Counted from the stretch's first letter, positions 49,727 through 59,124 are shown. The stretch is 64,000 nt of DNA from Stenotrophomonas sp. BIGb0135 (GCF_024810105.1 NZ_JANUDX010000002.1:372001-436000), one strand, 5' to 3'. The notes: generated from the letters alone by a model not told the origin. Numbers and translations: made by a program.

Positions 49727-50215
49727 ATGAAAGGCAATCCGGACGTCATCGCGTGTTTGAAGGAGCTGCTGCGCGGCGAATTGGCGGCGCGCGACCAGTA
49801 CTTCATCCATTCGCGTCGCTACGAGGACCAGGGCCTGATGGCGCTGTACGAGCGCCTCAACCACGAGATGGAAGAAGAGACCCAGCACGCCGATGCGCTG
49901 TTGCGCCGGATCCTGTTCCTCGGGGGCAACCCGGACATGCGCCCGCACGCCTTCGAGCCGGGCGTGACCGTGGAAGAGATGCTGCAGAAGGACCTGGACA
50001 CCGAGTACAGCGTGCGCAACAACCTGGCCGCCGGCATGAAGCTGTGCGAACAGCACCAGGATTACGTGAGCCGCGACATGCTGCTGGTGCAGTTGAAGGA
50101 CACCGAGGAAGACCATGCCTGGTGGCTGGAACAGCAGCTTGGCCTGATCAAGCGGATCGGCCTGGCGCTGTACCAGACCAGCAAGATGGATGCGAAGGGT
50201 ACGGCCGCGCACTGA
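49727..50215 (+). CDS. bfr: Bacterioferritin-family iron storage protein lacking heme-ligand Met
   Basis: A 162-residue four-helix ferritin-like protein. Ferroxidase ligands are in place at Glu18, Glu51, His54 and in the [12 protein letters not shown] helix (Glu127/His130 equivalents). Residue 52, the Met that ligates heme between subunits in E. coli Bfr, is Thr (EEETQHAD), as in Pseudomonas aeruginosa FtnA. It is therefore probably a non-heme or heteromer-forming subunit. The start MKGNPDVI has AGGAAG 7 nt upstream; the upstream frame is not used. Confidence 0.9.
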   Translation: MKGNPDVIACLKELLRGELAARDQYFIHSRRYEDQGLMALYERLNHEMEEETQHADALLRRILFLGGNPDMRPHAFEPGVTVEEMLQKDLDTEYSVRNNLAAGMKLCEQHQDYVSRDMLLVQLKDTEEDHAWWLEQQLGLIKRIGLALYQTSKMDAKGTAAH

Positions 50216-50285
50216 CGCGCCTGCGCGCATCAGTCCCACGATGTGCTGCGCACATCGCGGGCCCCGGCGTATCACCTTCCACATG

Positions 50286-50324
50286 CCCGCGCCTGTCGGC
50301 GCGCCCCCTTGGATTCCAAGGGGG
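50286..50324 (-). repeat. REP-like double hairpin (copy 2)
   Basis: CGCGCC-TGTC-GGCGCG joined to CCCCCTT-GGATTCC-AAGGGGG. It is the reverse complement in plan of 14991-15030, with a changed first loop. Confidence 0.75.
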
Positions 50325-50456
50325 CTGTTTCTCCAGACGGTGTCCTGGATGCGTGACGATCCACCGCCCCGTCATCGGGTTCTGCTCGCCAGCCAGCTTT
50401 CGCCAGCACGCTGCAGAAGCCCTCGTCCGCCCGCCAGCAACTGCCAGCCAGCCGAC

Positions 50457-50495
50457 AAACGAAACAGCCGGGGATTCCCGGCTGTTTCGTTTTCC
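50457..50495. terminator. Strong bidirectional terminator
   Basis: AAACGAAACAGCCGGG pairs perfectly with CCCGGCTGTTTCGTTT around GATT. It is about 240 bp past bfr. Confidence 0.75.
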
Positions 50496-50506
50496 AGGCA
50501 CGTAGC

Positions 50507-50575
50507 GTAGTGCCGGGCTCTGCCCGGCAACCGCGCAACGCGCGGCAGATGCGGCCGGGCAGAGTCCGGCGCAAC
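50507..50575 (+). repeat. SMAG-like REP palindrome
   Basis: GTAG followed by TGCCGGGCTCTGCCCGGCA, then a second GCCGGGCAGAGTCCGGC palindrome about 20 bp on, forming a dimer. Confidence 0.7.
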
Positions 50576-50597
50576 GCAGTGGGGGTGTGGGGAACGC

Positions 50598-50627
50598 AGA
50601 CGGCCGGGTTTCCCCGGCCGTTTTTTC
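50598..50627 (+). terminator. Intrinsic terminator before parC end
   Basis: ACGGCCGGG-TTTC-CCCGGCCGT followed by T6 on the plus strand. It points away from bfr and toward the parC 3' end. Confidence 0.75.
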
Positions 50628-50648
50628 ATCTGCGCTGTTAGCTTGCGG

Positions 50649-52892
50649 TCATTCCACCGCCAACCCTTCCACCTTCTGCCAGCCGCGCGGCAGCAGGTGG
50701 CCACGCGTGGCGCGCGTGCCCAGGTAGGTCTCCAGGTCCTTGAACGACAGGTTCATGGTGCGCGTGCCGCTGCGTACCAGCAGCGTGTTGCCCGGGCCGA
50801 CCGAGACCACCGCGACCACGCGCTCGGTGGCGAGCTTGGCCTTGGGGATGTCGATGATCTTGTTGCCCTTGCCCTTGTCCAGTTCCGGCAGGTCGCTGGC
50901 GGCGATCGCCAGCAGGTTGCCCGAACTGGTCACCGCCACGATGCGGTCCGTTTCCGGATTGGCGACCACCGCCGGGGTGAGCACCTTCGAGCCGGACGTC
51001 AGGTTGAGCATCGCCTTGCCGGCCTTGTTGCGCCCGGTGAGGTTCTCGAAGCGGGTGACGAAGCCATACCCGTGGGTGGAGGCCAGCACGAAGCGGGTGG
51101 TGTTCTCGCCGCTGGCCAGGGTCAGGAACTGGCTGCCCGGCGCCGGCGAGAAGCGGCCGGTGAGCGGTTCGCCGTTGCCACGTGCCGAGGGCAGGGTGTG
51201 GATCAGCGTGGAGTAGGCGCGCCCTTCGCTGTCCAGGAAGGCCACCTGCTGCGTGCTGCGCGCACGCACCGCGCCCAGCAGCGCATCGCCCTCGCGGTAG
51301 GAGAGGGTGGAGGGGTCCATGTCGTGGCCCTTGGCCGCGCGGATCCAGCCCTTTTCCGAGAGCACCACGGTCATCGGCTCGCTCGGCACCAGCTCGGTTT
51401 CGTCGATCGCCTGCGCGGCACCACGCTGCACCAGCGGCGAACGGCGCGCGTCGCCGAACTTCTTCGCATCGGCGGTGAGTTCGTCGCGGATCAGCTTCTT
51501 CAGCTTGGCCTTGCTGTCCAGGATGGCCAGGATCTTGTCGCGCTCCTTGGCCAGTTCGTCCTGCTCGCCACGGATCTTCATTTCTTCCAGGCGGGCCAGC
51601 TGCTTGAGCTTGGTTTCCAGGATGTATTCGGCCTGGTCGTCGCTCAGTGAGAAGCGCGCGATCAGCGCGGCCTTGGGTTCGTCCTCGGTGCGGATGATGT
51701 GGATCACTTCATCCAGGTTGAGGAACGCCACCAGCAGGCCTTCCAACAGGTGCAGGCGGCGCTCCACCTTCTGCAGGCGATGGTTGAGGCGGCGGGTGAC
51801 GGTGGTGCCGCGGAACTGCAGCCACTCGCTGAGCAGCAGCTTCAGGTTCTTCACCTGCGGACGCCCGTCCAGCCCGATCACGTTGAGGTTGACCCGGTAG
51901 CTGCGCTCCAGGTCGGTGGTGGCGAACAGGTGGCCCATCAGCTGGTCGGCATCCACGCGGTTGGAGCGCGGCACCAGCACCACCCGCACCGGGTTGGCGT
52001 GGTCGGACTCGTCGCGGATGTCTTCCAGCCACGGCAACTTCTTGGCGCGCATCTGGGCGGCGATCTGCTCGATCACCTTCGACGGCGAAACCTGGAAGGG
52101 CAGCGCGTTGATGACGATGTTGCTGCCGTCCTTGAAGAACGTCGAGCGCGCACGCACGCTGCCGTAGCCGGTTTCGTACATGTTCCGCAGGTCGGCCGGC
52201 GCGGTGATGATCTCCGCCGCGCTCGGGTAGTCCGGGCCCTTGACGTGCTCGCACAGGTCGGCCACGGTCGCGTCCGGATCGTCCAGCAGGTGCAGCAGCG
52301 CGCTGACGATCTCGTTGAGGTTGTGCGGCGGCACGTCGGTGGCCATGCCCACGGCGATGCCGGTGGTGCCATTGAGCAGCAGGTGCGGCAGGCGCGCCGG
52401 CATCCAGGTCGGCTCTTCCAGGGTGCCGTCGAAGTTCGGGGTCCAGTCGGTGGTGCCCTGGTTGATTTCGCCCAGCAGCACTTCGGCGATCGGGGTGAGC
52501 TTGGATTCGGTGTAGCGCATCGCCGCGAACGACTTCGGGTCGTCGGTGGAACCGAAGTTGCCCTGGCCTTCGATCAGCGGGTAGCGGTAGGAGAATGGCT
52601 GGGCCATCAGCACCAGCGCTTCGTAGCAGGCACTGTCGCCGTGCGGGTGGTACTTACCGATGACATCACCCACGGTACGCGCGGACTTCTTCGGCTTGGA
52701 GGCGGCATTCAGGCCCAGCTCGCTCATCGAATAGATGATGCGGCGCTGCACCGGCTTCAGGCCGTCGCCGATGAACGGCAGTGCGCGATCGAGCACCACG
52801 TACATCGAATAGTCCAGGTACGCCCGTTCGGCGTACTCGCGCAGGGGCAGCTGTTCAAAGCCGTGGAAGGCGGGGCGGGCAAGATCGGTCAT
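50649..52892 (-). CDS. parC: DNA topoisomerase IV subunit A
   Basis: A 747-residue type IIA topoisomerase subunit that unlinks daughter chromosomes with Par[18 protein letters not shown] precedes the quinolone-resistance-determining region [14 protein letters not shown]. Ser87 and Glu91, equivalent to E. coli Ser80/Glu84, have the unmutated residues. The catalytic Tyr is 127 in [11 protein letters not shown]. The GYKR-like C-terminal pinwheel region is short, as in ParC. Confidence 0.96.
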   Translation of the reverse strand: MTDLARPAFHGFEQLPLREYAERAYLDYSMYVVLDRALPFIGDGLKPVQRRIIYSMSELGLNAASKPKKSARTVGDVIGKYHPHGDSACYEALVLMAQPFSYRYPLIEGQGNFGSTDDPKSFAAMRYTESKLTPIAEVLLGEINQGTTDWTPNFDGTLEEPTWMPARLPHLLLNGTTGIAVGMATDVPPHNLNEIVSALLHLLDDPDATVADLCEHVKGPDYPSAAEIITAPADLRNMYETGYGSVRARSTFFKDGSNIVINALPFQVSPSKVIEQIAAQMRAKKLPWLEDIRDESDHANPVRVVLVPRSNRVDADQLMGHLFATTDLERSYRVNLNVIGLDGRPQVKNLKLLLSEWLQFRGTTVTRRLNHRLQKVERRLHLLEGLLVAFLNLDEVIHIIRTEDEPKAALIARFSLSDDQAEYILETKLKQLARLEEMKIRGEQDELAKERDKILAILDSKAKLKKLIRDELTADAKKFGDARRSPLVQRGAAQAIDETELVPSEPMTVVLSEKGWIRAAKGHDMDPSTLSYREGDALLGAVRARSTQQVAFLDSEGRAYSTLIHTLPSARGNGEPLTGRFSPAPGSQFLTLASGENTTRFVLASTHGYGFVTRFENLTGRNKAGKAMLNLTSGSKVLTPAVVANPETDRIVAVTSSGNLLAIAASDLPELDKGKGNKIIDIPKAKLATERVVAVVSVGPGNTLLVRSGTRTMNLSFKDLETYLGTRATRGHLLPRGWQKVEGLAVE

Positions 52893-52950
52893 GCGGGATT
52901 GTTACCTGTGGCAAGGGACGGCGACGGCTGTCGCCCTCGCAGGCGGTCGA

Positions 52951-53832
52951 TTATCCGGATGCGGCCGGGGATGCCAAGCCGCGCGTTGGATTGAGGGGCT
53001 GGCCGTTGCGTGCCAGGTAGCGCCCGGGTGGGCAGCCGAAGTGGCGGCGGAACACCGTCACGAAGGCGCTGGGGCTGCTGAAGCCCAGCGCGTGCGCGAT
53101 ATCGGACACGCTGCGGCCATCGGACAACCGGCGCAGACCGTCGGCCAGGCGGGCCTGTTGGCGCCACTGGGCGAAGCTGAGCGTGGTCTCGTCGCGGAAG
53201 TGCCGGGTCAGTGTACGCGGCGACAACCCGGCCCACTGCGCCCATTGTTCCAGGCTGCGGCCGTCGGCCGGGTTGGCGATCAGCTGCGAGGCGATCCGCA
53301 GCAGGCGGCGGTCCTGCGGCATCGGCAGGTGCATACGCTGGCGCGGCGCGTTGCGGATCTCATCCAGCAGCACCTCGATCATGTGCTGCTGGCGCAGGTC
53401 GGCCGCCGCCGCGGGCGCCCAGCGGGTCACCCGCACGGCCAGCGCCTGCAGCAGGTCGGAGATGGCCACCACGCAAGGCTGGTCGGGCAGGTCGTGGGCC
53501 ATTTCGGCCGAGACGATCAGGCCCCACCCGCGCAGCGGACCGGAAATGCCCACCGTGTGGGGCTCGCCGGGCGGCATCCAGCCGGCACAGCCGGGCGGCA
53601 GCGACCAGTTGCCGTGGCGGGTGCGGATGTTGAGCAGGCCGGCCTCGACGCTGATCAGCTGCGCCCGGCGGTGCTGGTGCCAGTCGATTTCGCGGTCCAG
53701 CCCGCGCGCACTCTCGATCTGGAAGCCCAGCACGGCCAGGCCGTCGTCGCGTTCGAGCCAGTCCAGCACGTCGTGCCGCACCTGGGCAGGGGGGAGGGCA
53801 ACGGCGTCCTCTGGCCTGAAAACGTTATTCAT
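52951..53832 (-). CDS. AraC-family transcriptional regulator
   Basis: 293 residues. An N-terminal cupin-like ligand domain (DWHQHRRAQLISVEAGLLNIRT ... WMPPGEPHTVGISG) and a C-terminal pair of helix-turn-helix motifs (SLEQWAQWAGLSPRTLTRHFRDET; SVSDIAHALGFSSPSAFVTVFRRHFGCPPGRY). It is of the type often found divergent to efflux or metabolic genes. It diverges from emrR across a 143-bp region. The start at MNNVFRPED was chosen; longer frames start inside the control region. Confidence 0.9.
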   Translation of the reverse strand: MNNVFRPEDAVALPPAQVRHDVLDWLERDDGLAVLGFQIESARGLDREIDWHQHRRAQLISVEAGLLNIRTRHGNWSLPPGCAGWMPPGEPHTVGISGPLRGWGLIVSAEMAHDLPDQPCVVAISDLLQALAVRVTRWAPAAAADLRQQHMIEVLLDEIRNAPRQRMHLPMPQDRRLLRIASQLIANPADGRSLEQWAQWAGLSPRTLTRHFRDETTLSFAQWRQQARLADGLRRLSDGRSVSDIAHALGFSSPSAFVTVFRRHFGCPPGRYLARNGQPLNPTRGLASPAASG

Positions 53833-53918
53833 TGTCCAGATTGTAATACCGGGCCACCGGAATGGGCCATTAAGGTAGCCACCCCGCATTGTTCTGGATG
53901 TTGCAACACAGCATTTGG

Positions 53919-53960
53919 TTCCAGATTAAATATTTCCATTGAGAAATATATTTTCTGGAA
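53919..53960. promoter_or_regulatory. Candidate EmrR operator, AT-rich palindrome
   Basis: A 42-bp near-palindrome, with 15 of 21 positions symmetric. TTCCAGA and TCTGGAA form the ends, and ATATTTC...GAAATAT the inner arms around CATTGA. It is strikingly AT-rich for this genome and lies 15 bp before the emrR ATG, fitting a MarR-type autorepressor site overlapping the promoter. Confidence 0.6.
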
Positions 53961-53975
53961 GTAAAGTGCGCCCCC

Positions 53976-54422
53976 ATGATGATCTGCCCTGAATCCACTC
54001 CTCCCAGCTTCGGGCTGCTGTTGCGCCAGGTGCGCGACGGCCTGGTCCGTCAGCTCGACACGTCGATGGCCGAAGAAAACCTCGGCATTGGGTTCACCCA
54101 CTACCTCGGTTTGAAGGTGCTCTCGGTGAAGGCCCCGTGCACCGCCAACGAGTTGGCCCAGGCCCTGGACCAGGTGCCCAGCGCGGTGACCCGCCTGCTG
54201 GACAAGCTGGAAGCCATGGGCTGCGTGCGGCGCGAGCCGCATGCCCAGGACCGGCGGGCGTTGCAGATCGTATTGACTGAAGAAGGCCGCCAGTTGTGGG
54301 CCCGGCTGAAGCAGCGCGGCGACCAGACCATCGACGACGCGATGCGCGACTTGTCCTCCGACGAGCGCGCGCAGCTGCTTTCCCTCATGACCCGTGTACG
54401 TGACTCGCTGATTACGCCATGA
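53976..54422 (+). CDS. emrR: MarR-family repressor EmrR
   Basis: A 148-residue winged-helix repressor. The DNA-binding core CTANELAQALDQVPSAVTRLLDKLEAMGCVRREPHAQDRRALQIVLTEEG has the recognition helix and the DxR wing. First gene of emrRCAB; S. maltophilia EmrR is known to repress this operon and respond to hydrophobic compounds. Its stop overlaps the emrC start (ATGA). Identification as EmrR rests on operon structure. Confidence 0.9.
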   Translation: MMICPESTPPSFGLLLRQVRDGLVRQLDTSMAEENLGIGFTHYLGLKVLSVKAPCTANELAQALDQVPSAVTRLLDKLEAMGCVRREPHAQDRRALQIVLTEEGRQLWARLKQRGDQTIDDAMRDLSSDERAQLLSLMTRVRDSLITP

Positions 54423-55912
54423 CCTCCTCCCCTGATCGCACTTCCCCGCTGCGTCCGCTGCGCCCGGTGCTGGTGTCCGTGCTGGCCCTGGCGCTGGCCG
54501 CCTGCGCCAGCAGCCGCGGCCTGCAACCGCAGGCCACGCTGCTCGACGCCGACAGCCTGCAGACCCAGCGCACCTTGGCCGCCGACGGCCTGAGCCAGCC
54601 CGGCTGGCCGGCCACCGACTGGTGGCGCGCGCTGGGCGACCCCCAGCTGGACGCGCTGATTGCCGAAGGCCTGCAGCGCAACCCGGGCCTGGATGCGGCC
54701 GATGCGCGCCTGCGCCAGGCCCGCGCCCAGATCGGCACCGCCCATGCCGAGCGGCTGCCCAGCCTGTCCGCCTCCGGCGGCTACACCGGCGTGCGCCTGC
54801 CCGAATCGATGGTCGGCGACGAACTGGGGGGCAGCTATGCCGGCAGCGGCCAAGCCTATCTCAGCTTCAGCTATGGCATCGACCTGTGGGGCGGCAAGCG
54901 CGCCGCCTGGGAAGCGGCCGTGGACAGCGGCCATGCCGCCGAAGTGGATGCACAGGCCGCACGCCTGAACCTGTCCGCCGCGATCGCCGAGGCGTATGCG
55001 CAGTTGGGCTATGCCTACACGCTGCTCGACGTGGCCAGCGAAGAGCTCGGGCGCTCGCAGAAGACCCTGGACCTGACCCGGCAACGGCGCGCAGCCGGCA
55101 TCGACAGCGACCTGCAGACCCGCCAGGCCGAAGCCCGCATCCCGGCCGCGCAGCAGCAGCAACAGGCCGCCCAGCAGCAGATCGACGAGGCCCGCACCGC
55201 GCTGGCCGCGCTGGTCGGGCAGGGGCCGGACCGTGGCCTGCAGATCGAGCGCCCGCGCGTACTCAGCCCGCTGGCGCTGCAGTTGCCCGGCGTGCTGCCC
55301 AGCGCGCTGCTTGGCCGGCGCCCGGACATCGTGGCGGCGCGCTGGCGCGTGGAGGCGGCCAACCGCCAGATCCACGCGGCCAAGGCGCAGTTCTACCCGA
55401 GCCTCAACCTGACGGCCCTCGGCGGGGTGGTCTCCAGTGAAGTGGACCAGTTGCTGAAGAGCGGCTCCACCTTCGCCTTCCTGGGCCCGGCGCTGAGCCT
55501 GCCGATCTTCGATGGCGGCCGCCTGCGCGCCAACCTGGACAAGACCGACGCGCAGTACGACCTGGCCGTGGCCGACTACAACCAGTCGGTGGTCAACGCG
55601 CTGCGCGACGTCGCCGACCAGGTCAATGCGGTGCGCTCGCTGGCCAGCCAGGCCGCCGCGCAGCAGCAGGCGGTGGATACCGCCCGCGCCGCCCACGACC
55701 TGGCCGAGCAGCGGTACCGCGCCGGCATCGGCAGCTACCTTGAAGTGCTGGTGGTCGAAGAGCAGCTGCTGGTGTCCCAGCAGCGGCTGGCCGAACTGCA
55801 GTCCCGCCAGATCCTTGTTTCGGTACGGCTGAGCCAGTCGCTGGGCGGTGGGTTCACCCCGTCCGGCGACACCGCCACGCTCGCCACCGCCCCTGATTCC
55901 ACGCATTCCTGA
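54419..55912 (+). CDS. emrC: NodT-type outer-membrane efflux lipoprotein EmrC
   Basis: 497 residues. The lipobox LAACASS puts the lipidated Cys at 29. Two repeats of the TolC-like OMF fold follow (PGLDAADARLRQARAQIGTAHAERLPSLSASGGY; AANRQIHAAKAQFYPSLNLTALGG; DVADQVNAVRSLASQAAAQQQAVDTARAAHDLAEQRYRAGIGSYLEVLVVE). It is the outer-membrane channel of the tripartite pump. Its presence inside the operon distinguishes emrRCAB from E. coli emrRAB, which uses TolC. Confidence 0.92.
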   Translation: MTSSPDRTSPLRPLRPVLVSVLALALAACASSRGLQPQATLLDADSLQTQRTLAADGLSQPGWPATDWWRALGDPQLDALIAEGLQRNPGLDAADARLRQARAQIGTAHAERLPSLSASGGYTGVRLPESMVGDELGGSYAGSGQAYLSFSYGIDLWGGKRAAWEAAVDSGHAAEVDAQAARLNLSAAIAEAYAQLGYAYTLLDVASEELGRSQKTLDLTRQRRAAGIDSDLQTRQAEARIPAAQQQQQAAQQQIDEARTALAALVGQGPDRGLQIERPRVLSPLALQLPGVLPSALLGRRPDIVAARWRVEAANRQIHAAKAQFYPSLNLTALGGVVSSEVDQLLKSGSTFAFLGPALSLPIFDGGRLRANLDKTDAQYDLAVADYNQSVVNALRDVADQVNAVRSLASQAAAQQQAVDTARAAHDLAEQRYRAGIGSYLEVLVVEEQLLVSQQRLAELQSRQILVSVRLSQSLGGGFTPSGDTATLATAPDSTHS

Positions 55913-55922
55913 GACGCCTCCC

Positions 55923-57104
55923 ATGAGCCAGACATCCGCTCCCGCTGCCGCCCCGGCAGCTCCGTCCCGTCGCGGCAAGCTGCTGCGCGGCCTGTTGGTC
56001 ATCGTGGTGCTGCTGCTGGCCGCGCTGGCGCTGTGGTACTTCATGTTCGGCCGTTGGTTCGAAGACACCGACGATGCCTACGTGCAGGGCAACCAGGTCC
56101 AGATCACCCCGCTGGTGGCCGGTACCGTGGTGGCCATCAACGCCGATGACGGCATGCGCGTCGAGCGCGGCCAGCTGCTGGTGCAGCTGGACCCGGCCGA
56201 CACCGAAGTGGCACTGCAGCAGGCCGAAGCCAACCTGGCCAAGACCGTGCGCCAGACCCGCGGCCTGTATCGCAGCGTCGAAGGCGCGCAGGCGGATCTG
56301 AACGCCCGCCAGGTGACCTTGAAGCGCGTCCGCGAGGACTTCAACCGCCGCAAGGACCTGGCTGCCACCGGCGCGATCTCCAACGAAGAGCTGGCGCACG
56401 CCCGCGACGAACTGGCCGGTGCAGAAGCGGCCGTGGCCGGTTCGCGCGAAACCTTCGAGCGCAGCAATGCGCTGGTCGATGACACCGTGATTGCCACCCA
56501 GCCGGACGTGCAGGCCGCCGCCGCGCAGCTGCGCCAGGCCTACCTCAACAACGCCCGCGCCGGCATCGTCGCCCCGGTCAGCGGGTATATCGCCCGTCGT
56601 TCGGTGCAGGTTGGCCAGCGCGTGCAGCCGGGTACCGCGCTGATGGCGGTGGTGCCCACCGACCAGATGTGGGTGGAAGCCAACTTCAAGGAAACCCAGT
56701 TGCGCCACATGCGCCTGGGCCAGGAAGTGGAGCTGCGCTCGGACCTGTACGGCGGTGATGTCACCTACAAGGGCCGCATCGACAGCCTCGGCCTGGGCAC
56801 CGGCTCGGCGTTCTCGCTGCTGCCGGCGCAGAACGCCAGCGGCAACTGGATCAAGATCGTGCAGCGCGTGCCGGTGCGCATCGCCATCGATGCCAAGCAG
56901 CTGGCCGAGCACCCGCTGCGCATCGGCCTGTCGATCAAGGCCGAAGTGAGCCTGCGCGACCAGAAGGGCACCGTGCTGCCGACGCAGTTCGCCAAGGGCC
57001 AGGTGTTCGACACCGACGTCTACGCCAAGCAGCTGCACAGTGCCGATGACGTGATCCATACGATCATCCAGGGCAACCTGCCGCAGCAGGCCAAGGCGAA
57101 CTGA
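55923..57104 (+). CDS. emrA: Membrane fusion protein EmrA
   Basis: 393 residues. A Pro/Ala-rich cytoplasmic start, one membrane helix (GLLVIVVLLLAALALWYFMFG), then biotinyl-lipoyl halves (TDDAYVQGNQVQITPLVAGTVVAINADDGMRVERGQLLVQLDPAD and ARAGIVAPVSGYIARRSVQVGQRVQPGTALMAVVPTDQMWVEANFKETQ) around a long coiled-coil hairpin (about 90-200). It links EmrB to EmrC. The start at 55923 was chosen for the EmrA-type N-terminus, 10 bases after emrC. Confidence 0.95.
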   Translation: MSQTSAPAAAPAAPSRRGKLLRGLLVIVVLLLAALALWYFMFGRWFEDTDDAYVQGNQVQITPLVAGTVVAINADDGMRVERGQLLVQLDPADTEVALQQAEANLAKTVRQTRGLYRSVEGAQADLNARQVTLKRVREDFNRRKDLAATGAISNEELAHARDELAGAEAAVAGSRETFERSNALVDDTVIATQPDVQAAAAQLRQAYLNNARAGIVAPVSGYIARRSVQVGQRVQPGTALMAVVPTDQMWVEANFKETQLRHMRLGQEVELRSDLYGGDVTYKGRIDSLGLGTGSAFSLLPAQNASGNWIKIVQRVPVRIAIDAKQLAEHPLRIGLSIKAEVSLRDQKGTVLPTQFAKGQVFDTDVYAKQLHSADDVIHTIIQGNLPQQAKAN

Positions 57105-57111
57105 GGCCGCC

Positions 57112-58698
57112 ATGTCCGCACAAGCTCCCGCCGCGCCCGGCACCCCGGGCGCACCGTCGGCGCCAGGTGCGGCCGCCGGTTTCCTGCCGCCCAGCGTGGC
57201 CCTGTGCACCGTCGGCCTGGCGATGGCCTCGTTCATGCAGGTGCTCGACACGACCATCGCCAACGTCTCGCTGCCGACCATCGCCGGCAACCTCGGCGCC
57301 AGTTCGCAGCAGGCCACCTGGGTCATCACCTCGTTCGCGGTCAGCACCGCGATCGCGCTGCCGCTGACCGGCTTCCTGAGCCGTCGCTTCGGCGAACGCA
57401 AGCTGTTCGTCTGGGCGACGCTGGCCTTCGTGGTCACCTCGCTGCTGTGCGGCCTGGCCCAGAGCATGGGCATGCTGGTGCTGTCGCGCGCGTTGCAGGG
57501 GTTCGTGGCCGGCCCGATGTATCCGATCACGCAGTCGCTGCTGGTCTCGATCTACCCCCGCGAGAAACGGGGGCAGGCGCTGGCGCTGCTGGCGATGATC
57601 ACGGTGGTCGCGCCGATCTGCGGCCCGATCCTGGGCGGCTGGATCACCGACAACTACAGCTGGGAATGGATCTTCCTGATCAACGTGCCGCTGGGCATTT
57701 TCGCCGCGATGGTGGTGGGCAGCCAGTTGAAGGGCCGCCCCGAGCAGATCGAGAAGCCGAAGATGGATTACGTCGGCCTGATCACCCTGGTGATCGGCGT
57801 GGGCGCATTGCAGCTGGTGCTCGACCTGGGCAACGACGAAGACTGGTTCTCCTCCACCAAGATCGTGGTGCTGGCCTGCGTGGCGGTGGTGGCACTGGCG
57901 GTGTTCCTGATCTGGGAGCTGACCGACAAGGACCCGATCGTCGACCTGAAGCTGTTCCGCCACCGCAATTTCCGCGCCGGTACGCTGGCGATGGTGGTGG
58001 CGTACGCGGCATTCTTCAGCGTCTCGCTGCTGATCCCGCAATGGTTGCAGCGCGACATGGGCTATACCGCGATCTGGGCGGGCCTGGCGACGGCGCCGAT
58101 CGGCATCCTGCCGGTGATCATGACGCCGTTCGTGGGCAAGTACGCCTCGCGGTTCGACATGCGCATGATCGCCTCGTTCGCGTTCGTGTTCCTGTCCTTC
58201 ACCAGTTTCATGCGCTCGGACTTCAACCTGCAGGTGGACTACGCGCACGTGGCCGGCGTCCAGCTGATCATGGGCATTGGCGTTGCGCTGTTCTTCATGC
58301 CGGTGCTGCAGATCCTGCTGTCGGACCTGGACGGTCGCGAGATCGCGGCGGGTTCGGGCCTGGCCACCTTCCTGCGCACGCTGGGCGGCAGCTTCGCGGC
58401 GTCGTTGACGACCTGGCTGTGGGCGCGCCGGACCCAGGTACACCACGCCGACCTGACCGAGCACATCTCGGCCTACCAGCCAGGCATGCAGGACCAGGTG
58501 GCGGCGATGGGGCAGGGCGACCTGCAGCATGGCGCGGCCGTGCTCAACAACATGATCAATCACCAGGCATCGCAGATGGGCTTCAACGACATCTTCTTCC
58601 TGCTGGGCTGGATCTTCCTGGCGATCATCGCCTTCCTGTGGCTGGCCAAACCACCGTTCGGCGCAGGCGCGGGCGCGGCCTCGGCAGGCGGGCATTGA
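57112..58698 (+). CDS. emrB: MFS drug:proton antiporter EmrB (DHA2 family)
   Basis: 528 residues with 14 predicted membrane helices. Diagnostic segments are MQVLDTTIANVSLPTIAGNLG, TAIALPLTGFLSRRFGERKLF (MFS motif A), ISIYPREKRGQALALLAMITVVAPICGPILGGWI (motif C region) and FFSVSLLIPQWLQRDMGYTAIWAG. It has a Pro/Ala-rich N-terminus. The S. maltophilia pump exports hydrophobic compounds such as CCCP and nalidixic acid according to published work. A strong terminator follows. Confidence 0.95.
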   Translation: MSAQAPAAPGTPGAPSAPGAAAGFLPPSVALCTVGLAMASFMQVLDTTIANVSLPTIAGNLGASSQQATWVITSFAVSTAIALPLTGFLSRRFGERKLFVWATLAFVVTSLLCGLAQSMGMLVLSRALQGFVAGPMYPITQSLLVSIYPREKRGQALALLAMITVVAPICGPILGGWITDNYSWEWIFLINVPLGIFAAMVVGSQLKGRPEQIEKPKMDYVGLITLVIGVGALQLVLDLGNDEDWFSSTKIVVLACVAVVALAVFLIWELTDKDPIVDLKLFRHRNFRAGTLAMVVAYAAFFSVSLLIPQWLQRDMGYTAIWAGLATAPIGILPVIMTPFVGKYASRFDMRMIASFAFVFLSFTSFMRSDFNLQVDYAHVAGVQLIMGIGVALFFMPVLQILLSDLDGREIAAGSGLATFLRTLGGSFAASLTTWLWARRTQVHHADLTEHISAYQPGMQDQVAAMGQGDLQHGAAVLNNMINHQASQMGFNDIFFLLGWIFLAIIAFLWLAKPPFGAGAGAASAGGH

Positions 58699-58715
58699 TC
58701 CGCAGGTGAGCTGAA

Positions 58716-58750
58716 ACGAAAAACCCCGTCGAAAGACGGGGTTTTTTTTC
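58716..58750 (+). terminator. Terminator of emrRCAB operon
   Basis: ACCCCGTC-GAAA-GACGGGGT followed by T8, 20-odd bases past emrB. Confidence 0.95.
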
Positions 58751-58834
58751 ATGTTGGCTGCGAAGAGCACGTGCAGAGCGGAGCAGAGCAACAGCAGAGC
58801 AACAGCGCATCGTCTGTATGTCTCGTGGCTTGGT

Positions 58835-58935
58835 CGGGTACGGGTGGGCTGGCGGGACACGCCGCGAGTACGTCCCTGTAGGCTCGTTCGCGCCATCCAT
58901 GGCGCTCTACGGTCCCGCCAACCCACCCGTACCCG
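58835..58935 (+). repeat. Three-stem palindromic element C1
   Basis: The arms 58835-58858 and 58912-58935 pair over 24 positions with one mismatch. The inner stem GCGCCAT-CC-ATGGCGC is 58890-58905; its flanking bases (TTC/TCT) are unpaired in this copy only. The small stem is TAC...GTA as in A1. Confidence 0.85.
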
Positions 58936-58969
58936 CCCTTGAAAGTGAGTCGGTGCGCGACGAAGAGCG

Positions 58970-59122
58970 AACGGCCAATAGCCCAACAGCTCAACAACCC
59001 AACAGCCCAACAGCCCAACAGCAAAGCAGCAGGCAGCAAAGCAGCAAAGCAGCAAAGCAGCAGGCAACAGGCAACAGGCAACAGGCAGCAAGTAGCGAGG
59101 CAGCAAGTAGCGAGGTAGCAAG
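58970..59122. repeat. Tandem short-repeat tract in locus C
   Basis: Successive families of short repeats: CCCAACAG-type 8-mers, AGCAAAGC-type 8-mers, CAGGCAA 7-mers, then GCAAGTAGCGAG 12-mers (CAGCAAGTAGCGAG twice). Confidence 0.85.
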
Positions 59123-59124
59123 GC

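Larger units (their letters stand above)
50216..50648. other. Intergenic region bfr-parC: hairpins, REP and SMAG; no gene seen
   Basis: It contains a CGATGTGC/GCACATCG hairpin (50238-50256), an inverted copy of the REP-like double hairpin, two strong terminators and a SMAG-like element. The 130 bp between the REP-like element and the first terminator (50325-50456) could hold a small RNA, but no promoter is evident. Confidence 0.5.

Noticed and set aside
50325..50456. Possible small RNA gene before the strong terminator downstream of bfr
   Set aside because: A terminator exists but I find no promoter and no conserved structure, so it is not annotated as a gene.
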